A stretch of DNA of 64,000 nucleotides from Adineta vaga (lineage: Eukaryota; Rotifera). The stretch spans positions 6,138,001-6,202,000 of the forward strand of contig CP075495.1 of NCBI GenBank assembly GCA_021613535.1. Direction: 5' to 3'. The notes under the pieces are model-generated. The model was not told where the DNA came from. It did no database searches and saw nothing but the letters and a program-made list of their open reading frames with translations. Below, one piece after another: positions 28,801 to 40,651 of the stretch. How positions within the stretch are numbered: the first letter of the stretch is position 1; the number at the start of each line of letters is the position of its first letter. The translations under genes were made by a program, and so were the position numbers.

Positions 28801-31800
28801 GTCAATCATGGTATAGTTCATCCTTACTACCACATAAAGTAAATAAACATAAACAATCAACAAGTACGGTTGAACAATTTGTTTCTCCCTATCAACCTCA
28901 AACTGTTCAAATGCGTATTGCACCGTCACATGATGTCAAATATCGTACCAGTGAACAAATACAAATTCCATCTGTCTATGATTGGACTGAAGAAACGATT
29001 CAAACACCAATAAAACTAACGAAAACAACACGCGATATTGCTTTATCTCCCATCATGATTGAACAACATGATTTAACCTCGACAAAATCACCTAAACAAG
29101 CTCCTGAAAAAGTTGATCGATCGTGTCAATATAGTCTTGGAACACAAGATTTTGGTTTACAATGTCGTTTTGATAATTTAACATCATCAACTCAAGTATC
29201 AGCACATGATTTACCAAATTTTTTGGTTTCATATGGTGGAACTCAAACCGTTATTGATTCAACTCATCACTTAGATGATTCTGGTATTCATACACATATG
29301 CAAACTGTTTCACCATCTTTATCAGTTGTATCCTCAGAAAATCAACTAATTAATCAACCATTTACATTATCAGGACCGGATTTTATTCGTAAATTAAATG
29401 AACAACGTGATCAAGCATCAGCACTCACGGTAACACAATTTACAGATGATCATTATTATCTTCCATCAAATGATACTAATCACACAACAACAAATACTCG
29501 TCCAACAACTCTTGAACGTAGTGCAGATTCAGGCATTCTTGTTGATGATCAGGTTTGTTCTCTTCTTTTTTTTTCCATTGTTTGATTCTATATTCGATAT
29601 GTTTATAGTCATTACGAAATCGTTCGAATAAAGCAAATTTTGCTTTACAAGTCGATATTAAAGGTTCATCTTCTGATAGTGACGAAATTTCCGAAGTTAC
29701 TCAACGTCCAATCAATCGTTTAAACCTATCGACAAATGATGGTGCTTATGAACATCGTAGTGAACTAGTGATTACAACACGAAATTCTTCAAGAAATGAT
29801 CAACGATATGAACATTCAGTCATTTCATCAGCTAAAGAAATTGAACAACAAATTTTACAATTACAACGAGAACGTGCACATATATTAGAATTGCTTTCAT
29901 TAAATTGGAGTCGATCAAATATTTGGGTAGAACTAACTGAAGCAAAATTAAATTATATTATTGGAGAAACAGGTATGTCGACGCCATTTCTAGTGCTCTG
30001 TTTATAAGAATTCATCAAAGAAGAGATTATATAAAACGTGTTAATAATATCTTGCTATCTCATAAGTCTTAAGGATTCCTTTCATCACGATTTACTACTG
30101 AGAATCCTTCTAATAACTTAATGAAGTAAGTTCTATGACGTAGATATCAATAAAATTGTAATATTTGCGTAGAATTTCTATTTTCAGAACTAGTCAAATA
30201 GAAAGAGAGCCGGATGTGCTAAATACGAGATAAATTATTTTTATATCATTTCAAAATAGAAAAGTAAATGAGTCTTAAAGCAGGACACTTTGGCATGTTT
30301 AACTTTTTGAGATTGAATAATGTCTTTTAACATTAGATAGTCTAAATAAATACAAGAAAATAGAAGAATTTTTTTTCAAGGACATTTGAAATTGTGATCC
30401 CGATTAGATTAAATACAAGGAAATTTATTTCTATTCAAAAAATAAATCAATCATAATAATACGGAATCTTTATAGATTTAATCATCCTTAGAAGCTTGAC
30501 GTACAGGATCTCTAAAATGGATTGAATATAATCATGCATATTTTTCAAACAAATGGAATAGAATTCCTCAAGGATTCTCTTACAATTCATTTGTCTTCTT
30601 TTTTATCATCAGAAAAAAAAATCATATAGTTATTAAAAAACACTTATTACCATATCATGACAGAATAGTTGTTCAAAGAAATTTGATATTTTGATTATCT
30701 TCTATCCATAGTGTCACGTCTCTCAAATATTCTCTCTTTCACATATATGATAATATGGTATTACATCAATCCCCCGTAGGAAGTATTTTATTATCATATG
30801 ATATGCTAAAAAGTAGCGCAAAGTTTTTATCCATTTGATTTTTCGATACTAAGGAAACATTTACAGTTGTATAACGAAAGATCTTTGTCACATTGAACAC
30901 AAGGGACTTGTAATGTTGAATAGAAATAGAAATCTATCATCATTTTTGCCTGCTAACTGATCTGAATTTAATAAAAAGAAAAAATGCAAACTAATCTTTT
31001 CTTAGATGCTTTACTTCGATCATTATCATTCGATGCTAGTCCAATGGATAATGAACGTGTAAAATTAAAAATGCATCAATACGAAGAAGAAATGGCTGAA
31101 TTAACACGTCAACGTTTAGCAATCTATCGTGAACGTTTAGAAGATTCGAAACGACAAATAGATAAGAAAATTGATGAATTAGAATTGAAACGATCAGTCA
31201 TTGGACAGAATGCATCGCATTATTCAACTTTGGAATATACACCACGAGTGAATAATAATAGATATTCGAAATCTTATTTAAGTACAAGTGCAGAAAATCT
31301 AACGAATATGCCAGTACAAGATGCTATTTCCAGTCATCCACAATTTCTTGATGTTTCATTCTTAACATCAACACCAGCAAATCAAAATAGTGCCATTCCA
31401 CCCCGATATCCTCGTGTAACACGTTATCCTCATCAAGATATTCAACGAACGGTCTATCGTCCAACACCACGTTATCCATCAACTGTGATTACATCAAATC
31501 CTGATAATCGTTATGATTATCCACGTTATCGTTCAACATCATATGTAACACCAAGTAGTAATCTTTCTGGTTTACAAGGTTTAAGTAAAAGTCAACAAGC
31601 AATATTAGATGAAACCGATAAATTAGTGAGAGATTCTCAACAATTTCACAGTGAATCAGCATCACAATTTGAACGTGCAAGAGAAAGTCTATTATCAAGG
31701 TAATCTATTGTTTATTTTTGCGTTTGGCGTCGTCAATTTTTTATATTTTTGAAAAGAACCTTTTTCAGTTCATATTTTACACAGGTAATTGATCATTTCC

Positions 31801-32115
31801 TTCTTTATTTGCATGAACGAATGAATGAATGAATGAACAAATAAGTGATGTGCTTGCTAGCATGATATTGAGTTGGAGAAATTGGAAAAGAGAGATTGTA
31901 AACGAAATTTTCATTTGTTTTCATTTATTTCTAGTGAAACACCAATTCGGTTGGCACGAGCAAATATGGCTGCATCTCGTCGTTCGCCAAATACAAATTA
32001 TCTTCCAACAGATGTGACATTAGCTGAATTATTTAAATATGAACAGTCTTTAGCTAGAGAAACAGCAAAGAATACTCGAACATATTCATCGATCTCGACA
32101 AGTGCCGAATCTTAG
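12574..32115 (+). CDS. Giant low-complexity protein (about 3,073 aa), unrecognised family
   Basis: Thirteen exons join in phase: 12574-13235, 14662-14942, 18508-19476, 20738-21937, 22081-22257, 23117-23725, 24793-25023, 25113-26458, 26978-28402, 28470-29552, 29609-29972, 31006-31699 and 31935-32115 (TAG). I recognise no family. Near residue 46 there is a Cys cluster (CPRCATCRC). Most of the chain is Ser/Thr/Gln/Asn/Asp-rich and looks disordered, with poly-Asp and short repeats such as LSDDSL. More ordered blocks occur at about 1377-1400 (YYPAFGSTAAIQLAEKYN), 2203-2285 (GFKIGYVDRQGTDQRVIL then LPYKGRKLLSQVYSSLLY), and 2735-2850. That last block is a long amphipathic helix pair with LQRERAHILELLSL and VELTEAKLNYIIGETD, followed by a charged coiled coil. 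The C-terminal helices suggest a scaffold or cytoskeletal role, which is inference. The start is the first in-frame ATG after an acceptor; the frame is also open upstream of it, so the N-terminus may be longer. Introns reach 3.6 kb. It could be two genes, but every junction keeps phase. Confidence 0.75.
13858..13898. repeat. (TA)n microsatellite in intron 1 of the giant gene
   Basis: Alternating TA with TGTA interruptions, intronic. Confidence 0.8.
14943..18507. other. Longest intron (3.6 kb) of the giant gene
   Basis: It starts at donor GTTAGT and ends at acceptor TTGACAG, between exons that join in phase. It contains pyrimidine tracts, a CTA triplet run near 16800 and short open frames without domains. 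I see no nested gene. Confidence 0.6.
20361..20385. repeat. (GAA)n microsatellite
   Basis: An uninterrupted GAA/AAG triplet run inside the intron before exon 4 of the giant gene. Confidence 0.8.
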
Positions 32116-33139
32116 CATTTAATAACTTGCTCTTATCTTGTATAGTTTGGAATCGTTTTTCCAGAAGTTTTCTATGCCGTCCATTTGACGAAAATATAAT
32201 CCATGCACAAAAAGAAATCTGCTGGTGCTGATTAAGCTCAGTTTTGTGTTTTTCCCTCTCTCTCTCTCTCTCTTTCTTTTGCGTGTCCATATATAGTTCG
32301 TTTTTTCTCTGCAGCTATTGTTGTTTGTTATGCGACATGTTTTCCTTTTCTCTCTATGTGTGTTTTGGTTTCATTCTTTTTTTCTCCTTTGCTCCCGTTT
32401 CGTTTTTTTTCAAAGCTCAACATTTCATTTTTGGCTATTTTTGAAATTTGTATGAAAAGAAAATAGAAATAAATAAGATTATCAACTTGCATATGATAAA
32501 TAGAAATGATTTCAATTTTCTAAAGCCATGTAAGATTGTCTACTTGAATGATCATGTCGATTTAGATTTTGTCAATTTCATCGTTAAATAAAATAAAAGC
32601 TTGAGTGTGTTTGATTGTAAAGAAAGAAAAATGAAAGGGTGAAAGAGAGAAAGATAAAGGAAAAAATAGAGATGGAAAATCCTGTTTGCATCTCTATCCG
32701 CTCGGTCGGTCACTATAGGTTTCTCTAGTTTTTACGGCCGGTGTGACGCGCCATACATCCGTTTTTCATGCACTGTGCTTTTTTTCTTTTTTTTGCTTTT
32801 CCTTATTTTATGTCCTTTTTTCTGTCATAATTAAAATAGTTCTCTTCTTCATTTTCTTCTTTTCCCTTGGGCGACAAAAAAAAAGAGAAAACGCGCTAAC
32901 GTCTTCTGCTTATGAAGCAACCGCCGTAGAGTACAGGTAAATGACGGTTTGCTGTGTCAGCAAGCAGGATGTTGATGAGCACAGAAATCATAATTCTCGT
33001 TCTTATGTTTTTTCTCTCTCTCTCTCTCTCTTTCTTTCTCTCCCTTTCTCTCTCTCGTGAAATCCTTCTCGCATGATCAACATTACCACTACCACACAAA
33101 TCTTAGCTGAACATCATCTAAGTAAATACAAAAAAGATA
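32116..33139. other. 3' UTR of the giant gene and spacer before PDE1
   Basis: The 3' UTR of the upstream gene runs through pyrimidine-rich sequence to AATAAA at 32468-32473. Downstream is a spacer with a (TC)n block at about 33012-33056. A splice-donor-like sequence (CAGGTAAAT) near 32934-32942 could end a non-coding first exon of the PDE1 gene. Confidence 0.4.
32468..32473 (+). terminator. Poly(A) signal of the giant gene
   Basis: AATAAA lies about 350 bases after the stop codon and is the first canonical hexamer after a pyrimidine-rich 3' UTR. Confidence 0.5.
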
Positions 33140-33230
33140 ATGCTGTTGCAAGACGGTGTTACTACACCGCATGATAGTCTTCCTAATTATTTATTTATTG
33201 CTGATCATCATCGTCTTTCCCTACATTTAT
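33140..33230 (+). other. Possible alternative first coding exon of PDE1 (exon C)
   Basis: ATG opens 30 codons (MLLQDGVTTPHDSLPNYLF...) ending in phase 1 at donor GTAAGA. The second PDE1 exon (34640) needs exactly this phase. There is no sequence similarity to support it beyond phase and splice site. Confidence 0.25.
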
Positions 33231-33334
33231 GTAAGATAAGATAATTTGTCAAACAAAATCGTTTAGTTTTAATTATTATTCATAGAAAAAAAAGACAAAA
33301 CAATACTTATCTTACCAATTGTTTATGCATATTT

Positions 33335-33431
33335 ATGCAAATGCCGGGACGAAAAGTTCGCTTAACTTCTGGCTCATCACTAGTAATCATTGGAACTTCA
33401 CTTACAAATTCGGCATCTAAAACAATAAAAG
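33335..33431 (+). other. Probable alternative first coding exon of PDE1 (exon A)
   Basis: ATG CAA ATG opens 32 codons (MQMPGRKVRLTSGSSLVIIG then TSLTNSASKTIK) ending in phase 1 at a good donor (GTAAAG). It can splice to 34640 to replace the N-terminus encoded at 34451. It has the same length (97 bases) and exit phase as that exon. Alternative first exons are well known in mammalian PDE1 genes. Confidence 0.45.
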
Positions 33432-33539
33432 GTAAAGATAAAAAGTTATCGAGTTCTTAATAAATGAAATCTCAGATGATTTTAATCTTATATATATATA
33501 TATAATATAGAAAGGAAAGAAACATGTTTTCATTAGAAG

Positions 33540-33780
33540 CTAACATGGATTTTTCTTTAGACCAAGAAAAGCTTAAAGCTACGCTTCATCTATTCAAGAA
33601 GAATTGACGTCATTCGTTGTCAGCTGTCATGATCATAGAATGCCTTAAGGAGCATCCCGTCTGGAGAGACAAGAATAAAGATATAACTGAACAGAAAATA
33701 AGCTTAACGAAGCAAATATTATTTATTATTCTTTGAATGAAAACAGAAATGATATTAATGAGTTGAAAAATCATCTAAAT
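33540..33780 (+). pseudogene. Decayed coding-like stretch, weakly MADF-like
   Basis: Codon-like sequence interrupted by stops and frame changes. One frame reads MIIECLKEHPVWRDKNKDI, which resembles the start of a MADF DNA-binding domain (leucine/isoleucine-rich helix, then P-V-W-x-D/K). Another frame continues as NDINELKNHLNDQF. The similarity is by eye only, and the stretch could be chance. Confidence 0.2.
33605..33612. promoter_or_regulatory. Perfect CRE palindrome in the PDE1 5' region
   Basis: TGACGTCA lies between the alternative PDE1 first exons, about 840 bases before the ATG at 34451. CREB-family factors bind this site in other animals, and PDE1 hydrolyses cAMP, so feedback control is conceivable. 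By base composition roughly one copy of this octamer per window is expected by chance. Confidence 0.25.
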
Positions 33781-34450
33781 GATCAATTCGATACTAAGTC
33801 TTCTTACACAAAAGAAAACAGTTATAGGAAAGAATAGCATGTTCTGCCAAGAAGAAAAAAAATTGGTTTTCGTGACTAAATTTATTGAGAAAATCCTCTT
33901 AAGTTTTGATGTACCTACTACAATGTGCGTGCAAACGATTTCTTTTTTCCTAAGAAAAAAAAATTAGTCGAATAAATGTTGTTTATTAAAGAATTAGCCT
34001 TTAGGCAAATCCGATTGTACGCATTATTTTGACAAGAGAGACGAAATCGACTCATCGGAAGTTGATGATCTAAATACTATTCGTTTCGGACAAAAAAAGA
34101 AAGAAATCAGAATGAATGATGGTGAGGATGATGATTTTAAGTATTCTCTTGCCTCTCTATTTTTTTCTTCGCTTTTTTTTCTTCGATTGCTTTCGACAGA
34201 GTTTTTTGTATGTGTATCTTTTGTAAAGATGTTACTGATTTTGTTGCTTTTAGACAGTACGATGTTGATAGGGCTGAACATACATCTCATTTCATTAACA
34301 TCCGAAAAAATGTTAGCGTATTCAAGCATTCCATTGACAATTAGATAAAGAGGCCTATATCTACATCCATTTTTTTTTAAGTAAAAGATAGACGACATTT
34401 TTAAAAAGAAACAGCGTATGTGCAAGTAATTTTAAGTAACGGAAGAAACG

Positions 34451-37400
34451 ATGTTACAATTTGCTGGAGATCTGGCTCAGGTGAAGTTTTATCAGAACAA
34501 TCGTGGCCATATTTTTGTAAAATTAAATGATGGAACAATGATCAATGGTGTGATTTGTTTTCCTTTTGTTTATTCTTTTCTGCTATGAATTAAATTGAGA
34601 TGAAAATTTTTTCTTTTCTTTTTTTATTTATTCTTCTAGTCTCGGGAGCAACAGGCACCAAACGACATCATCATCATCGTCATTCATCAAAATCGAACAA
34701 AGCACTCGTAACAGCAACAGCGATTAATAATGAAGGTAGTTAATGATTAGAAGAGTTAATTTGATTTTGAAAGAGACTATAAGAAAGAATAACAATTGTT
34801 CTTTCTCTTTGCCGAACGATATAAGTAAATATGAGACTAAATAAAATAGTGAAGAAAATCACAACGAAGAAGAACATTTTTCTTTCTTATTAACATCAAA
34901 AAATTTGACAGGCTCTGGTTTATTTCATGACTTTCACTGTTTTATCTGACGGTAAGTCATGAAATGTACGAAACCTTAGTTACTTTTTTTCTTTATCTTA
35001 TTGAATAAAAGTATCTTTTTAACATCAATAGTATATAAATGATAGAAAAATGATGATGAAATCTGTGGGATTCCTTTCTACATATTCGCAGTATGATTTA
35101 ATGCATCTTCTGCTGTGTTGAGTATCTTACATGAAAACATGATTTGCTATCTATCTCTTTTACGTTTTCTGTCTTTTTCTCTAATCATTCATTGACAAAA
35201 AAGAGAATCTAAGACTTGTTCTATTCTCCTTAGTTTACATGTTCATTGATGACTTCCAATCAATACAAGCTATATATATATATTCAATGTAAACAAACTG
35301 TGTTTTTCTCGTTCGAAAAATTCTGTTTTTATTGAATATATTTAACTTGATAACATATATTCAATTGAATAAGGTTCTATTTCTTTCTAGAACATCAATC
35401 ATCGATCTTTTCAAGCAAAAAAAAATCGACTGGTGACACTGATGCAATGGGACTTGGTGCTACCAATTCACATGATATTATCGAACATGATGTTGGTAAT
35501 TTAACAAAAATGAATCAGCTACCAGCAGCAAGTTCCTTCGAAGCATTAAAGCTGAGTAGTGAGAGGTAAATCATATTTCTATTATTTAACTACTTATATA
35601 CAATTCGATTGCTTAATTTAATAAAACAAAATTAAATAAGAATCTGTTCGACTAATTTCGAAATATGATATCTATATGCAAGTAAAAATGCACGTAAAAT
35701 TTCGATAAATATTTTAATTAGATAAGATTCATAAAAATCGATATTTCAATAAGACGAAAACAAAAGAAAAGTCCATTATTATTATTATTTCTTTTTTGTT
35801 CTATTTAGATTACGGACAATAATTGCTGCTCTTCATTGTAATATACTTATACGAAAAGATGATCTCGTGCGTAATTTGGATTATGCGGCTAATGTTCTTG
35901 AGGGTGTTTATCAAGATGAAACAAAGTAAGTTAGATTTTTATTAAATTTAACCATTGGCTAGATTCTTTTCTACTTCTTTACTTCTCATTTATTTAAGTT
36001 TTACTTTCTTTTTTCACATAAAACCTCATATATATGTATATATTCTCACAGACAAAAACAGCAGTCACACTATCAACATAAATCAGAAACATCTACTCGT
36101 CGGTAAGCGCATGAGATCAAGTCGTCTATGAACATCCTAATCATTATCGTTACCTCCCACTCATCACTAATGAAAGTAGAAAGCTTCTGATTTTGCACAT
36201 ATAATTCTAGATTGAAACTAACCTTCCGTTTTTTTGTAAAACTCATACGCACCCTTCTAGTGAGATTCAGACTGTTAATTAGCTGCATTATAAATTATTC
36301 TGATCGAATATGTGTGAAAAATGAAATTCTTGAGAAAAGTTATTTTTACATATGAAAACTTATCTTTCCAAGTATCATAGAATAATCGTAGATGCAGATA
36401 TGGTATTTGGATAAGCTACTTAGCTTGTTTATTTTGTAATAATAGTTTTGTTGCATGATTACTCTTGTTAGTTTTATCTTTTTCCTTCTTTCTTTTTCTT
36501 TTCTCTCGTTTAGATACTCATTCGTGTATACCCGAGTTTTGTTTTTATCACTGCAATTATGTGTAAATGAAACACTTTTAAAAGTGTTTCGTCTTGTAAC
36601 ACTTACTATTATCATTATCACTAACAATAACATCTACGCAATGATGATTTTCTATACATTTATGAAAAAAATGAGAGAAAGTGAAAAACAGAGAGATAGA
36701 GAGAGAGAGAGATAGAGAAAGAAAAGAAAATGTTGTTAATAATTGTCATGTCGATGGTAGAAAATTTGTAGCTTAGTGAAAAAATGCAGCAAAATAAAAC
36801 TATGTTCATTTTGTTCTCTTGGCCTTTGTCAGATTTTCATTTCTTTCTATTTTCTAGACGACTTATGGAAGAAGACGATGATGCTTTATCAGAAATTGAA
36901 CCTGATTCAGTACCAAATGAAGTACGAGATTGGTTAGCCATGACATTCACTCGATCTATGTCAACAATAAAACGTAAACCGGCTGAAAAACCAAGATTTA
37001 AAAGTGTTGCTCAAGCAATTCGTGCTGGAATAATGGTTGACAGGTGCGTAAGCAATCTCAACAGTTGTTCTCTATTTTTTGATCTAATCAAAAAAAAACA
37101 TCATAGGATAAAAAAACACAGAAGTCTTTTTTTGCATAGGTTATTTTCCTTTTATTTCTAAGTATATCTGTGCTAGAAAAATTGATTTTTTTTTCTTATT
37201 GTGTGTTGCAGCTGTGCCAGGTATGACTTCAGCAGTCGCTCTAAATCTAGATGCAGTCCGCATTTTTTGTCGTATACTTTAAATGTTTTCTCTTCTTTTT
37301 CTTCTTCCTTTCTCTTTGTCTATTCACCATCCTTTTTCTGCTGATCACCCTTTGTCAAGATTGTCAAAATATGGTCTCTTCAGGTGATATTGAAGGTATG

Positions 37401-39968
37401 ATTATTTTCAACTAACAACGACGAACAAGAGAAAACTAAAGATATCTCATTGGAAGATAAGGCATACCATGCCGGATTTGGTTTGATTATTTGCACATAT
37501 CCTTCCCTACTTGGATGTACCGCTCGAATTGGCATCCAATGTTTTGTGTATGTTTTCTAGGTACCTGAGACGTCTGTCTATCGACATTAAATTTAAGGTA
37601 TTTCAAAAAACATGAGTGATTCTATCGTTCGAAATCTTCTGTCTTTTCATCATCTGAGTTCTTTTATTCGAACCTCTTGCTGTGCTCTTCTTCTTCTGTC
37701 TTCTATTCTTTCAAAACAACTGTATACTTCTGCACATTTGATATTTACACATACACGATTTTCTCAATGTTGGCTAATACACGCTAGCTCGTTCTATTAC
37801 TCACACACACACACACACGGATATATATATAGATAGATATATATAACTAATATAAGGTTATAAACAATAAAAATCGACCAAAATACGTTTAGACTATTTC
37901 GAAGAAATACTGTGGCTGTAAGTTCGGGTTTTCATCAAGTAAGTTGATTACTAGTTCGATAAACGTGAGGTATATCCTTTGCTAAACATTTTTCTCTCTC
38001 TCTGCATCTATTTATATCTATCCTCTTTTGATTTGAATTTTTCATTAGCACGAATGTATTAAATATGCATGCTTTTTATGTTGTCCAGTTGAATGGAATA
38101 TTTTGTTGATAAAAGTTATTTTCTATCGAACAGATTTTTTCTTTTGTTTTCTTTTTTATTTCCTCACATCTAGACAATTAATGAATGGACATTTGATGTA
38201 TTTTCTGTTAACGAATTCACCAATGGACAATGTTTACGTTATATTGGTTTTGAACTTATGCAACGATATAATTTACCGAATAAACTTCGAGTAAATCTCT
38301 TTGATTTATTCATTCATTCTTTCATGTTTATTCAATTTTAGATTCCAATCACAGCATTACAAAATTTTCTTGAACAAATGGAAAGTGGTTATAGCAAATA
38401 TCGAAATCCATATCATAATTTAATTCATGCAGCTGATGTCTTACAAACGATCTATCAAATTGTTTACAATTCTGGTCTTATGGTAGAGGTTAACATCGTT
38501 TTCTAGTCTATCTTTGCTTTGTAGATTGTAGAAGGAAAAAAAGAACGAAATCACTGATTGCATTGTTTAGATTTCACTTTCACTTAGCATTGTGTAAAAT
38601 TCTAGATTTTTTATTCACCACGTAGACTTCGTTTATATGAATTGATTTGAAATATTCATTTATTTGCTTTTATAATTAGAATTGGTTAACGGATCATGAA
38701 TTATTTGCAATGTTTATTGCAGCAATTGTACATGATTTTGAACATACAGGAACATCAAATAATTTTCATATTCAATCAAGGTAAGTGTTAATTCAAATAT
38801 CTGAAAGAACATTTATGTCTCTTTTGTATATCAGATATACTACGATGTTTTGTGAAAGGATTTATGGAATTTTGTTTTTTTTATAAAATTTAGATCTGAT
38901 GTGGCTTTAACATACAATGATCGAGCTGTACTTGAAAATCATCATGTTAGTGCTGCATTTCGTTTAATGCGAGTAGATGATTACAATATTATATCTGAAT
39001 TTACAGCCGATGAATATAAGTATGTCAAACGAATTATTGTTTATTGACTTATAATTCGTTTATTATTTAAAGAAATTTTCGACATCTCGTTATCGAAATG
39101 GTGCTTGCGACAGATATGAGTTGTCATTTTACTCAATTGAAAACAATGAGAAGTTTATTAAGTATGCCAGAAAAGTAAGTCAATTGCAAGAGATATATTT
39201 TCAATATCTATATGTATGTTCGTATGATAAAATAGTATTGAAAAAGCTAAAGCATTAGCACTAATATTACATTGTGCTGATATAAGTCATCCAGGTAAAC
39301 CGTGGACAATTCATCAAATATGGACACAATCATTGATGGAAGAGTTCTTTACACAAGGTCAAAAAGAGAAAGATCTTGGTTTACCTTGTTCACCATTATG
39401 TGACCGTGAAAATACACTAGTTGCTGAATCACAAATCGGTAAATATTTTCAATAGATTTTCAACTCATTTTGAAAATTTTCTTTCTGTAGGTTTTATTCA
39501 ATATATTGTCGAACCATCATTTATTGTTATGGGTGATATGTTAGATAAAGTATTGAAATCTATTGTTGCTAATGATTCTCAACTACCATCACCATCATTA
39601 CCAACAAGAAGTCAAGTATCATCACCAACACCATCAGCAGCATCATCAACTAGTTCAAATGTTAATCCTGAAGAATCAAACGAGTAAGAAATGAATGTTT
39701 TCTATAAAGAATTTCTATTAACAATAATTCATAAATCATTTCAGAGCAGATAAAAGATTACCAGCATCTATGACAACACCCATACCTCGGCCAACTATTG
39801 CTCGAAGACCATGGGCTGATTATTTGAAATCCAACAGAGAACGATGGATAAAAGAAGCAGGTTAGAATTATTGAATCATTTTTTTTCGAAAGTTTTCTTT
39901 TTTCTTTATCTTTTATAGAAGAAGAACGACGACGTAAAGAACTAAAAGTTATTGAAGAAGAACCATAA
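34451..39968 (+). CDS. pde1: PDE1-type calmodulin-dependent 3',5'-cyclic nucleotide phosphodiesterase
   Basis: Fifteen exons join in phase: 34451-34547, 34640-34735, 35391-35565, 35809-35925, 36858-37043, 37893-37938, 38174-38290, 38342-38482, 38680-38780, 38894-39019, 39073-39174, 39236-39438, 39491-39683, 39745-39860 and 39919-39968. They give 621 residues. The regulatory half has the PDE1 hallmarks LDYAANVLEGVYQDET and PDSVPNEVRDWLAMTFTR. The catalytic domain shows the class I metal site: YHNLIHAADV (H303, H307), IVHDFEHTG (H343, D344) and HCADISHPGKPW (D450), plus SDVALTYNDRAVLENHHVSA and SPLCDRENTLVAESQIGFI. The enzyme hydrolyses cAMP and cGMP in the cytosol, with Ca2+/calmodulin relieving inhibition by the N-terminal region. 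The first 120 residues are His/Ser-rich and not conserved. The tail after residue 520 is Ser/Pro-rich, then charged. Alternative starts are at 33140 and 33335, and an alternative exon at 37561. AATAAA abuts the stop codon at 39969. Secure family call. Confidence 0.95.
37561..37597 (+). other. Candidate mutually exclusive exon of PDE1
   Basis: Acceptor TTTTCTAG and donor GTATTT bound 37 bases that enter in phase 2 and leave in phase 0, exactly as the 46-base exon at 37893-37938 does. It encodes YLRRLSIDIKFK in place of LFRRNTVAVSSGFHQ after the shared VDR. The 37893 exon matches family spacing better. Including both exons would break the frame. Confidence 0.3.
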
Positions 39969-39974
39969 AATAAA

Positions 39975-40651
39975 ACTTTCATCCAAACTTATCACATTCC
40001 ATATTCAACACACATAAACATATGTTTCCTTTTCTTATGTTGCTATGCAATTCATTTATACCTATTATCGAACATATCGATAAATCTATAATAACATTAT
40101 AATGATCTATAATCATTCTTTTCTCTTTCTATATGTATGCGTATATGTGCATAGGTATTACTATATTTATATTTCTGTTTCTGCGTACTATTTCTAGTTT
40201 TGCTTCAGTTCTGGCTTTTGTTTCTTCTTTCTTATCATCTTCGTTTTGCTAACGTCAGTTCCTAAAACAAATTTTAGTTATCAATATTTTTTATAGTAAA
40301 GTGTTTTATGTTATATTTCATTTGTTTGATTAATAATAACAAAACAACACCACCACCACCACAATGAATTGAATATCTCGAGAAAAGAAAATGATAATTG
40401 CACCATTTTGAACGATACTAACACCATCTATAAAGCATAAATATCGACTTTTTTTCTCAATATATATATTTGATGATCAAATTTAAAAGAAAATATAAAT
40501 TCTTTTGAATAAAAATCGAAAATTTTGTCGAAGAAATGATTTGCAATTTAACAAAAAAACTGCGGTTCTTTGTTTCATTTCTTTTCATTGTTCATGCTTC
40601 GTTTTTTCAATCAGTGCATTTATATCGTTCTTTACGTTACCGAACCTATCT
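39975..40651. other. Spacer between PDE1 and the 304-residue gene
   Basis: 3' UTR-like AT-rich sequence with an AATAAA at 39969-39974, touching the PDE1 stop, and a better spaced one at 40508-40513. It has a (CAC)n-like run near 40349-40364. No gene seen. Confidence 0.5.

Noticed and set aside
34024-34425. 133-codon open frame on the minus strand near the PDE1 start
   Set aside because: Longest unexplained frame there, but Lys/Ser/Phe-rich from A/T tracts, with no domain and no sign of splicing. It may overlap decayed sequence.
36054-36102. Splice-bounded 49-base stretch between PDE1 exons 4 and 5
   Set aside because: It has good AG and GT borders but runs into an in-frame TAA and is not a multiple of three, so inclusion would end the protein.
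37212-37400. Microexon-like fragments (9 and 12 bases) between PDE1 exons
   Set aside because: Too short to support; the second gives a stop codon in the required phase.
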